Below, piece after piece: positions 27,784 through 35,950 of a stretch of DNA of 64,000 nt. Position 1 is the first letter of the stretch. Every line of letters begins with the position of its first letter. Below the pieces are notes generated by a model. It did not search any database, was not told the DNA's origin, and was given only the letters and a program-made list of their open reading frames with translations. The DNA is from Ignavibacteria bacterium (GTDB lineage Bacteria; Bacteroidota; Ignavibacteria; Ignavibacteriales; SURF-24). Location of the stretch: positions 197,105 to 261,104 of the forward strand of contig JAAXKQ010000003.1 in the NCBI GenBank assembly GCA_025612245.1, given 5' to 3'. The translations under genes were made by a program, and so were the position numbers.

Positions 27784-28980
27784 TTGAAAAAGATTGCAGT
27801 TATATTCGGGACACGCCCGGACACTATAAAAATGGCGCCTATAATACAGGAGATAAAAAAGAACAGTAAACATTTTGAACTATTGACCATCGCTACCGCC
27901 CAGCACAGGCAGATGCTCGACCAGGTACTTCAGGTCTTCGAGATTAAACCCGACTACGACCTGAACATAATGAAACCGAAGCAGACGCTTGCTTCAATTA
28001 CAAAAAACACAATTGAAGAGCTGGACAACGTCTTCAGCAAGGAAAAGCCGGACATGGTTCTGGTTCAGGGGGATACAACTACAACATTCGTAGGAAGCCT
28101 GGCCGCCTTCTACAGGCAGATTCCCGTGGGACATATTGAAGCCGGACTCAGGACAAACGACAAGGCAAACCCTTTTCCCGAAGAGATCAACAGGAGACTT
28201 ACAAGCGCAATTACAGACCTGCACTTTGCCCCCACGGAAACGGCAAAGAAAGCCCTTTTGAAGGAGAACATCGATCCTTCGGCCGTTTTCGTCACCGGCA
28301 ACACGGTCATTGACGCCTTAAAGGTTTCTGTAAAGAAAAATTACAGATTTTCGATAATGAAGTTGAATAAACTCATCAGTCAGAAAAAGAGAATTGTACT
28401 GCTTACGATGCACCGGAGGGAAAACTGGGGAGAACCGATGCAGGGAGCGTGCAATGCCGTAAAAAGACTTGCTGAGGCTTATCCGGATCTGAATTTCGTT
28501 TTTCCGGTGCATCTTAACCCGATTGTCAGGGACGTCGTATTCCCTACTCTCGGCAACATTGAAAACGTACACCTGATTGAACCGCTGGACTATCTGGACT
28601 TTGTTAATCTTATGGCAAAGTCGTACCTGATCATAACCGATTCGGGCGGCGTACAGGAAGAAGGACCTCACTTCGGAATACCGATTCTGGTACTAAGAAA
28701 GGTAACCGAACGCCCCGAGGCCGTTAAGTTCGGAACGGTTAAACTGGTAGGACTGGATGAAGGCAAGATCTTCTCGACGGCAAAAAAACTCCTGGATAAT
28801 AAGGACTATTATAATAAGATAGCTTCAGCCGTAAACCCTTATGGGGACGGGCTTTCGGCAAAAAGGACGTTGCAGATCATCAAGAATTACTTTGGCCTTT
28901 CCAAAGCTTCCGTAAATGAGTTCATCCCCAAGGCCGGAAATAAAAAGGCCGGAAGGAAAATTTCCGGAAACAAAAAATAA
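27784..28980 (+). CDS. wecB: UDP-N-acetylglucosamine 2-epimerase (non-hydrolysing)
   Basis: A 398-residue cytoplasmic enzyme that converts UDP-GlcNAc to UDP-ManNAc, or a WbpI-type variant that acts on UDP-sugar acids. Its signatures are GTRPDTIKMAPI (the usual Glu is Asp), GDTTTTFVGSLAAF, GHIEAGLRT, TMHRRENWGEP and TDSGGVQEEGP. The TTG start at 27784 is preceded by AAGGATGAGATAA. The last 25 residues form a Lys/Gly-rich tail (KAGNKKAGRKISGNKK) beyond the family fold. It is transcribed toward the 29157 deacetylase gene and ends before a terminator. It could supply sugar to either polysaccharide locus in the window. Confidence 0.9.
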   Translation: MKKIAVIFGTRPDTIKMAPIIQEIKKNSKHFELLTIATAQHRQMLDQVLQVFEIKPDYDLNIMKPKQTLASITKNTIEELDNVFSKEKPDMVLVQGDTTTTFVGSLAAFYRQIPVGHIEAGLRTNDKANPFPEEINRRLTSAITDLHFAPTETAKKALLKENIDPSAVFVTGNTVIDALKVSVKKNYRFSIMKLNKLISQKKRIVLLTMHRRENWGEPMQGACNAVKRLAEAYPDLNFVFPVHLNPIVRDVVFPTLGNIENVHLIEPLDYLDFVNLMAKSYLIITDSGGVQEEGPHFGIPILVLRKVTERPEAVKFGTVKLVGLDEGKIFSTAKKLLDNKDYYNKIASAVNPYGDGLSAKRTLQIIKNYFGLSKASVNEFIPKAGNKKAGRKISGNKK

Positions 28981-29023
28981 AGGACGGGGTAAAATACCGC
29001 GTTAGATGTACTCTGAATGATTA

Positions 29024-29070
29024 AACCGGATCTGGGGGCTTCCCTCCGGCGCGAAGCCTCAGATCCGGTT
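29024..29070 (+). terminator. Terminator-like hairpin after wecB
   Basis: AACCGGATCT and AGATCCGGTT pair perfectly, and an inner GGCTTC/GAAGCC extends the stem. The tail is TTGTTTCTCC. It lies 44 bases past the wecB stop. Confidence 0.7.
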
Positions 29071-29156
29071 GTTTCTCCTCAGGCAATTAATTCTATAAGA
29101 GCATTCTCTTTTCCCGGAGAATCAGGCTCTTTATATTCCACTTTAACAGAAAACGT

Positions 29157-32100
29157 ATGAGACATTATAAAATTTTTTTTCTTGTACTACTTACATTACT
29201 GACTGCCTCACTGAACTTTGCAGCAGAAAATGGCACTAAGAAAGTACTTATAGTTGTTCAGGGCAGTTCAAGCCTTAAAAACCATGCAATTGGAGACGCC
29301 CGCCAGCTGGCAACACTGATGGGGCATTTCAGGACAGACGTCACCTATAAAGGCGTTGATGAATACAAACCCAAAGAATTAAATAACTACGATTACACGT
29401 TCTATATAGGCTTCTATGTAAAAAATTCCGTTCCGCAGAGGTTTGTTGACGACGTCCTTAGGACGAATAAGCCCGTAATATGGATGAATACCGGTATGGT
29501 TGAATCCTCCAGAAATAACGCCTTTAAGAGCAAATACGGCTTCAGCATCTCGCGCATAGACTCCTCGTACCAGTTCGACCTGGTTAAGTCGGGCAAAAAG
29601 GTCTTTACAAAGGGTGAAGGCAAGAATAACCTCGTGGAGATACTGGACAGGAAAAAAGTTGAGGTGCTGGCTACGGCTTATGCAACAAGAAAGAAAGTTG
29701 AGGTCCCTTACATAGTCAGGTCCCAGAATCTTCTTTACGTAGCCGATTCCCCGTTTGCCTATGCTACAGAGACGGACCGCTATCTTCTCTTTGCAGATAT
29801 GCTGCACGATATACTGCACGAAAACCACGAATCCTCTCACTCGGCAATTTTGAGAATCGAGGACATCAATCCTACGGACAGCCCGGATAAGATAAGAGAA
29901 GTGGTGGACGTTTTGTCCGAACGAGGAATTCCATTTCTTGTAGGAGTAATTCCTTTTTATGTAAACCCGGGCGACGGCACAAGGCTGAGCCTTTCTGACA
30001 AGCCCGACCTAGTCGATGCGCTTAAATACGCGGTCCAAAACGGAGGGTCTATCGTCATGCACGGCTCGACTCACCAGTACAGGGGCATTACGGCAGGCGA
30101 TTTTGAATTCTGGGACGGCAACGCTGACCAGCCGATTAAAAACCAGACCGAAGCCGATATCAGGCAAAAAGTTGAAATGGGCATACAGGAGCTGATGAAA
30201 AACGGCCTGTACCCGGTTGCCTGGGAAACCCCTCACTATACGGCATCTTTCCTTCTTTATAAGACCGTGAGCAAGTATTTCAGTACCGCCGTTGAACAGA
30301 GGCTTGCAATTGAAAGCTCCGACTACAGCCAGTATTTCCCGTACATTATAAATAAAGATCTTTTCGGACAGCAGATATTTCCGGAAAACCTGGGCTACGT
30401 CCCCCTTGAAAAGGATATCAACATCAGCCGTAAATATGTCCAGAACATCATCAAGGGAGCAAAAGTTAACCTTAACGTGCGCGACGGCTTTGCAGCCTGC
30501 TTCTTTCACTCGTTTCTGGACGTAAGCCTGCTCGAAGAACTCGTCGACGGCGTACGGGCCCAGGGCTACACGTATATCGACCTTAAAGACTACAATAACT
30601 GGGTCAGGACGAACAACCGCATAGTCCTTACCGGCTCTCAGACTTACTCGCTCAGCCTGACGGACCAGTACCTGACGGAATCATACATTAATGATAAGGG
30701 CGAGGTAATAAGAAAAACTATCTCCGATAATAAACTGAGCGGGCTCATCACAAAAGACATTAAGCTCAAGCCCGGGGAACTCTACAAGGCTGAACCGATT
30801 GAGTTCAGGGAATATGAACCCTCATTTTTTGAGAAGATAGTAAACTACTTCAAGAAACTCTTCGACAGCCTCTTCCATAGAGAAGAAAAATGGAGCAATG
30901 CACACGTTGCAGTGCTGTGGAACCATTACGCCAATGGCGCAGCATACAACGACCAGGCATCCCTGGTTTCAGTCTTTAAGAGCGTCAACATTAACGTAGA
31001 TACTATATTTACCGGCGAGCCCATAAACCTTTCAAATTACAACGTACTTCTGGTCCCCTACGCTGCCGTAGATTCACTGCAGCCTAAGGATTATGACATT
31101 ATAACACAGTACGTTGCAAATGGCGGAAATATAATTACAGACACCAAAAACGAAGTGGCAAAGGAACTGGGCATAAAGTTCAGCACTACGAATATTAAAG
31201 TGCATGGAGTAAGGGATAAGTACTTCATGGAAGAAAAGATATTCTGGAAAGAAGGCGAACTGATGAACAAGTTTGATGTTGAAGGCAAGGTCGACGAAGT
31301 CTTCAGCACGGATAACATTTCAGGCGCCCCGGTGGAGATCGGCAAGCAGTTCGGCCAAGGCAAGGTATTGTTTATTGGTTCCCGGTTTGATCCGCACTCA
31401 CTGCACGGATACAGCCTTTACCCGTTTTTGATGGAACACGTAAGGAAGTATTTTCACATGAGGCCCGCCGTAAGGCGCGATAACCTGGAGGTTTATTTCG
31501 ATCCCGGATTCAGGCACAATATGAGTACCGAGGACCTTATTAAGCAGTGGGTTCACCAGGGGATCAGAATTATCCACGTGGCCGGATGGCATGAGTACCC
31601 GAAATATACCTACGACTACAAAAAACTCATTGAGCTGGCGCACGCAAACGGAATACTGGTCTATGCATGGCTGGAACCCCCGCAGGTAAGCCTCAAGTTC
31701 TGGCAGCAGCATCCGGAGTGGAGAGAGAAAAACTACAAGGGCGAGAACGTCAGGCCTTCCTGGCGCTACCCGGTTGCACTTACAGATCCGGAATGCCTGA
31801 AGGCAATGACCGGGGAATTCAATAAATTCCTTTATTCCTATCAGTGGGACGGCGTCAACCTTGCAGAGCTTTATTTTGAAGCCGGAAAGGGGCTCGAAAA
31901 TCCAAACCTCTTTACACCAATGCATCCGAGCGCACAGAAGGAATTCAGACAGAGATACAACCTGGACCTGAAGAAAATATTTACGCCAGGATCTGGTTCT
32001 TACTGGAAGACAAATTCCTATGTAAAGAACGCCGTTACAGAATACAGGATCAATAAGCTCTCGGAAATCTACGACCGCCTTCTGGGCGCATTCTCCGGCG

Positions 32101-33098
32101 TCGCACGCAACAAGAAAGGCTTCCAGGTAATAGTAACTGCAATGGACAGCTACGGCTCACCTGAATTAAAGGACTATATCGGCGTTGATATGGAGAAGAT
32201 ACTTGCCCTGCAGAAAAAGTATAATTTCCTGCTCCAGGTGGAGGATCCTCAGAACCTCTGGTCAACAGACCCGATGCGCTATGTCGAAATCGGGAAGAAA
32301 TATGACGCTTTAATCGGCGACAGCACAAAGTTACTGCTCGATCTTAATATACTTACTTTCAGGAACAACGAGTCTTTTGCTACTCCGTTCCCGACACAGA
32401 TACAGACCGGTACAGAGAGCTTCCTGCTCGTAAAGGCAGCCTCCTTAGGCGCTCCAAGGCTTACAATTTATGCCGAGTCCAGTGTAAACCCGCAGGACAT
32501 GTTCTTTTTGCCCTATGCGCTTGCCAGTGACGTGGAATACTCCTTTACAGGAAACGGATACCAGACAAATGCGCCCTACTCATTCTTTATCCGTCTGCCC
32601 AAGGACGTGCAGGAGATTCTGCTGGACGGAAATCCGATTGCCCCTTCAAGGGAAAACTCGTTTTTAATACCGGCCGGAAGACATTTTATAAAGCTGAATA
32701 AAAACATCACTAATACATTCTCAACTCATGAGCTTCAGACAAGGATCATGTCGTTTACCGGAAACATACTTTCGGTTAACTACGGAATGCAGAAGGTCAG
32801 CTTCGAATATCAGTCCGAGGCACGCACCAGCATTTCGCTCAACCGCGAACCCACCAGCCTTAAGGTCGACGGTAAGGAATGCGGCTTTGCCGTTCTGAAG
32901 GGAAATGACTGCTACAGCATATTCCTTCCGACTGGAAGACACCAGGTGGAACTTGTTGCCGGGAACGCATTCTCCTACGGGATCAACCTGACGAGCTTGT
33001 GGTCTTCAAACGGAATTGCAATCTTCGGTTCCATTGCAATCATGATGCTCCTGGTAATGTATTTTACGATGAAGATATATAAGAGAAAATACCGCTGA
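29157..33098 (+). CDS. Multidomain membrane-anchored deacetylase/glycoside-hydrolase-like protein (DUF2334 + TIM barrel)
   Basis: This 1313-residue protein is probably periplasmic, tethered to the inner membrane. The signal peptide is 1-22. A Rossmann-like part (about 27-210) is followed by a DUF2334 deacetylase (about 225-495) with its metal site (RIEDINP near 233, HGSTH at 302-306, a later WETPHY and FFHSFLD). Next are a second Rossmann/GATase-like domain (about 580-765), a TIM-barrel glycosidase-like domain (about 775-1090, with WDGVNLAELYFE near 897), a beta-rich region, and a C-terminal membrane helix (about 1278-1300) before KIYKRKYR. Deacetylase plus hydrolase in one protein resembles PgaB and PelA. 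It precedes a GT2 synthase. No activity is proven. Confidence 0.82.
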   Translation: MRHYKIFFLVLLTLLTASLNFAAENGTKKVLIVVQGSSSLKNHAIGDARQLATLMGHFRTDVTYKGVDEYKPKELNNYDYTFYIGFYVKNSVPQRFVDDVLRTNKPVIWMNTGMVESSRNNAFKSKYGFSISRIDSSYQFDLVKSGKKVFTKGEGKNNLVEILDRKKVEVLATAYATRKKVEVPYIVRSQNLLYVADSPFAYATETDRYLLFADMLHDILHENHESSHSAILRIEDINPTDSPDKIREVVDVLSERGIPFLVGVIPFYVNPGDGTRLSLSDKPDLVDALKYAVQNGGSIVMHGSTHQYRGITAGDFEFWDGNADQPIKNQTEADIRQKVEMGIQELMKNGLYPVAWETPHYTASFLLYKTVSKYFSTAVEQRLAIESSDYSQYFPYIINKDLFGQQIFPENLGYVPLEKDINISRKYVQNIIKGAKVNLNVRDGFAACFFHSFLDVSLLEELVDGVRAQGYTYIDLKDYNNWVRTNNRIVLTGSQTYSLSLTDQYLTESYINDKGEVIRKTISDNKLSGLITKDIKLKPGELYKAEPIEFREYEPSFFEKIVNYFKKLFDSLFHREEKWSNAHVAVLWNHYANGAAYNDQASLVSVFKSVNINVDTIFTGEPINLSNYNVLLVPYAAVDSLQPKDYDIITQYVANGGNIITDTKNEVAKELGIKFSTTNIKVHGVRDKYFMEEKIFWKEGELMNKFDVEGKVDEVFSTDNISGAPVEIGKQFGQGKVLFIGSRFDPHSLHGYSLYPFLMEHVRKYFHMRPAVRRDNLEVYFDPGFRHNMSTEDLIKQWVHQGIRIIHVAGWHEYPKYTYDYKKLIELAHANGILVYAWLEPPQVSLKFWQQHPEWREKNYKGENVRPSWRYPVALTDPECLKAMTGEFNKFLYSYQWDGVNLAELYFEAGKGLENPNLFTPMHPSAQKEFRQRYNLDLKKIFTPGSGSYWKTNSYVKNAVTEYRINKLSEIYDRLLGAFSGVARNKKGFQVIVTAMDSYGSPELKDYIGVDMEKILALQKKYNFLLQVEDPQNLWSTDPMRYVEIGKKYDALIGDSTKLLLDLNILTFRNNESFATPFPTQIQTGTESFLLVKAASLGAPRLTIYAESSVNPQDMFFLPYALASDVEYSFTGNGYQTNAPYSFFIRLPKDVQEILLDGNPIAPSRENSFLIPAGRHFIKLNKNITNTFSTHELQTRIMSFTGNILSVNYGMQKVSFEYQSEARTSISLNREPTSLKVDGKECGFAVLKGNDCYSIFLPTGRHQVELVAGNAFSYGINLTSLWSSNGIAIFGSIAIMMLLVMYFTMKIYKRKYR

Positions 33099-33181
33099 AA
33101 AAGACTCTCTTAAAAAAAGAAAACTGCAGACCTTGGCACCCTGGAAAAACAGGATTCGATTTGCAACGACATAAATTGTTT

Positions 33182-33209
33182 TGCCGGGGAAGCTTAAGCT
33201 TCCCCGGCA
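33182..33209. terminator. 28-base perfect palindrome between the deacetylase and synthase genes
   Basis: TGCCGGGGAAGCTT is followed at once by its own reverse complement. It would form a very stable hairpin with a TTAA loop, 84 bases after the deacetylase stop and 91 before the GT2 start. No T-run follows, so it may be a partial terminator, an mRNA-stabilising hairpin or a protein-binding site. Confidence 0.6.
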
Positions 33210-33299
33210 GAATAAATGTGTAAGTTTCCAGGGGTCTCCGTTGCCTGCAGCTTTAAGAATTAATACTTATTGCTGTTCTATTTAATAAAAGGAAAATCA

Positions 33300-34625
33300 A
33301 TGTCAGTCTTAGAAGTAGATTTAAGCTTTTTGTTCGTTGTTGCTGTCATACTGATATGGTTCATGATAGGCTATCAGTTTATCCTTACCGTATACGGTTA
33401 CTTCAACTACATGAAATCACTGAAGGAAAAGAAGGAAGTGGACAGTAAGGAATACGACCTCCCTTCCTGCAGCATTCTTATTCCTGCACACAATGAGGAT
33501 AAGGTAATAGGCCATACAATTGAAGCAATGCTAAGGTTAAACTATCCCAAAGATAAACTTGAAATTATTGTCATTAACGACGGCTCGAAGGACAGGACAA
33601 AGGAGATCATTGAGCACTATGCCTCTTTGGACAGCCGCGTTGTGCTCTATGACGTTCCTAAGGGAGAAGGCGGCAAAGGTAAATCGCGCGCGCTTAACCT
33701 CGGCATTAAGCAGGCCAAAAGCGAAATCATTGCCATCTATGACGCAGATAACACACCGGATGAAAACGCGCTGAAGTACCTGGTAATTCAGCTTACTACG
33801 CACAAGGAACTGGGCGCGGTGCTTGGTAAATTCAGGACTGTCAACAAAAACACGAACCTCCTTACAAAATTCATCAACATTGAGACGCTGAGCTTCCAGT
33901 CGATGCTTCAGGCAGGAAGATGGCAGATGCACAGGATTGCCACGCTGCCTGGAACAAACTTCGTCATGTGGAGCTCACTCATAAAGAAGCTCGGAGGCTG
34001 GGATGAAGAGGCCCTTACGGAAGACTCCGAACTCAGCATCAGAATTTACCAGGAAGGCTATAAGATTAAATTTATCCCGTACGCAATTACCTACGAACAG
34101 GAACCGCAGGAATGGAAGGTCTGGATCAGGCAGCGCATGAGATGGGTAAGAGGCAATAATTACGTCATCGCCAAATTCTTTAAGCATATACCAAAGTTCA
34201 AGAACAAGCGCCTGGCCTTTGACCTTTTATATAACCTTTCCCTTTATTACGTGTTCTTTGCTGCAATTCTTATCTCAGACGTGCTTTTTATTATAAGCGC
34301 GATGAACCTTGTAAGCATTGCCCTTCCGGGGCCCTATACGTTTGTATGGATCATGGCATTCTTCCTTTTCATACTCGAAATTACGCTTGCCATTTCATTC
34401 GATGAAGAGGAAAGCTTTAAGAACGTTTTTCTCATAATACTCAGCTATTTCAGCTACTGCCAGCTCTGGATTTATATTGTCCTTAAAGCTATTTATTCCG
34501 AATACATTAAGAAAGAAAAACGCACGTGGGATAAAACCGTAAGGTTTGAAGTTAAGCCTTCACAGCTGCCCCATCAGGCGGAAGTTTTAAGTAAGGAGCT
34601 GACAGATGAACGGCAGAACAAATAA
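33300..34625 (+). CDS. Processive family 2 glycosyltransferase (PgaC/BcsA-like synthase)
   Basis: A 441-residue inner-membrane polysaccharide synthase. The N-terminal helix is at about 7-30, followed by a GT-A catalytic domain with INDGSKDRTKE, the DxD motif in YDADNTPD, the catalytic TED (LTEDSELS) and the processivity motif QRMRW. Three to four C-terminal helices follow (about 295-420). The motif set is that of PgaC, NodC and hyaluronan-type enzymes that polymerise a beta-linked sugar. The start chosen is ATG 33300 behind AAAAGGAAAAT, not the upstream TTG at 33270. Its last 20 bases overlap the outer-membrane barrel gene, so the pair is coupled. Confidence 0.92.
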   Translation: MSVLEVDLSFLFVVAVILIWFMIGYQFILTVYGYFNYMKSLKEKKEVDSKEYDLPSCSILIPAHNEDKVIGHTIEAMLRLNYPKDKLEIIVINDGSKDRTKEIIEHYASLDSRVVLYDVPKGEGGKGKSRALNLGIKQAKSEIIAIYDADNTPDENALKYLVIQLTTHKELGAVLGKFRTVNKNTNLLTKFINIETLSFQSMLQAGRWQMHRIATLPGTNFVMWSSLIKKLGGWDEEALTEDSELSIRIYQEGYKIKFIPYAITYEQEPQEWKVWIRQRMRWVRGNNYVIAKFFKHIPKFKNKRLAFDLLYNLSLYYVFFAAILISDVLFIISAMNLVSIALPGPYTFVWIMAFFLFILEITLAISFDEEESFKNVFLIILSYFSYCQLWIYIVLKAIYSEYIKKEKRTWDKTVRFEVKPSQLPHQAEVLSKELTDERQNK

Positions 34626-35946
34626 AACATTTATACTTGCAGCAGCCCTGGTCGTATTGCTTTCTTCCAGGGCTTTTTCACAGTTCTCATTCTACGGCAA
34701 TACGAGCTTCGGATACAACGAAAATCCGCTTTATAATTACCAGAAAAAGCCGGACCAGCTGAAGCAGTCTTACCTGGAAATGAATTATCTTAAACAATTT
34801 GAAAGTTCAAAATTGTCTTTTAGCTATGTCAGCGGGCTCATGCTCTTTAACCAGCTAAGCGACAGAAATTTCTACGAGCACAACATTTTCGCCAGATACA
34901 ACCTGAGGCTTTCCAAGAAAAGCCTCAGCAAGCCTGAAGAGGCTTCATCCCCGGAAAGCTCTTCCGACTCCACGGCTGAAATAAATGGCCAAGAAGAGAA
35001 TGCATCAGAAGAAGATGCCTCCGCCGAAAGCATCATGGAAGATTCAAGCGCCAGTTACCTGGGCTTTACACTGCAGGCAGGAGCCCGGCACGACAAGACT
35101 GCATTCAAGGAATTCGACAACTTCGGCTCAGGCTTCAGCCTTTCATACAAGACACAGCCCTGGGACGCATTCTCGCTCCGGATCAGCAATTCAGCAGGCT
35201 TAAGAAATTACTCCTACATCTCCGAACTCTCAAACCTGACGGACCAGCTCTCCATCCAGATATTCAACAGGTATAACGGCTCTTACCAGTACGGAATCTC
35301 TTTTTCTGGCGGTATTAAATATTATACCCGGTCCATGTACGACACCACAAAGTTTGAAAGCAAGAGGAGCTTTAACCAGAAAAGCCAGGGGAAGGGAAAA
35401 CTGGGTTCAAAGATATCCGTCCCATCTTCAAAACAGATACTCCTGGAGCCGCAGGAAAACGGCACCTCGCAGTTTACTGCAGGCGTATTTTTCAATAAAA
35501 ACTGGGAAACGTCAACCTCATTAAAGACAAATTTCCTTTACAGGTTTAACCCCAGGACTCTTACAAGATATCTTGCCCAGTATGCCAATACGTCCATGCT
35601 TTCTGAAGACATATATAACGACTTTTTCAGCTACCAGGGCTTTGAGGCTAAAGTTTCTCTTTACCAGCCCCTGCCCTGGAGTCTTCAGATGTCCGTGGAG
35701 TACAATTTCCAGCAGAAAAACTTTGAAGCCCCGGCGCTTAACCTGGAGGGCGTACAGATAGGAAGCGAGAAGCGCTCGGACCTGGCAAATTCAGTTGAGC
35801 TCTACCTTTCAAGAGGCTTTAGCCTCTTTGAGGGATTTGACCTGGATTTGATGCTAGGAGCAGGAATCCTAAGGAACCAGTCAAACGACGATTACAACGA
35901 TTTTTCATCTTATCACTTAACAGGAACAATAGGCATAGGATTCTAA
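34606..35946 (+). CDS. Predicted outer-membrane beta-barrel protein of a polysaccharide locus
   Basis: A 446-residue exported protein. The signal peptide is 1-26 (ALVVLLSSRAFSQ). The body is rich in alternating aromatic/polar beta-strands (FSFYGNTSFGYNENP, LSLYQPLPWSLQMS-like segments). The last strand ends GTIGIGF, a typical C-terminal Phe. An acidic low-complexity insert (about 105-148, many Glu, Ser and Asp) looks like a large loop. I know no named family for it. Its gene overlaps the GT2 gene and is four bases from the YCF48 gene. By position it is the best candidate for the export pore, as PgaA and PelB are in other systems. Confidence 0.72.
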   Translation: MNGRTNKTFILAAALVVLLSSRAFSQFSFYGNTSFGYNENPLYNYQKKPDQLKQSYLEMNYLKQFESSKLSFSYVSGLMLFNQLSDRNFYEHNIFARYNLRLSKKSLSKPEEASSPESSSDSTAEINGQEENASEEDASAESIMEDSSASYLGFTLQAGARHDKTAFKEFDNFGSGFSLSYKTQPWDAFSLRISNSAGLRNYSYISELSNLTDQLSIQIFNRYNGSYQYGISFSGGIKYYTRSMYDTTKFESKRSFNQKSQGKGKLGSKISVPSSKQILLEPQENGTSQFTAGVFFNKNWETSTSLKTNFLYRFNPRTLTRYLAQYANTSMLSEDIYNDFFSYQGFEAKVSLYQPLPWSLQMSVEYNFQQKNFEAPALNLEGVQIGSEKRSDLANSVELYLSRGFSLFEGFDLDLMLGAGILRNQSNDDYNDFSSYHLTGTIGIGF

Positions 35947-35950
35947 TGAA

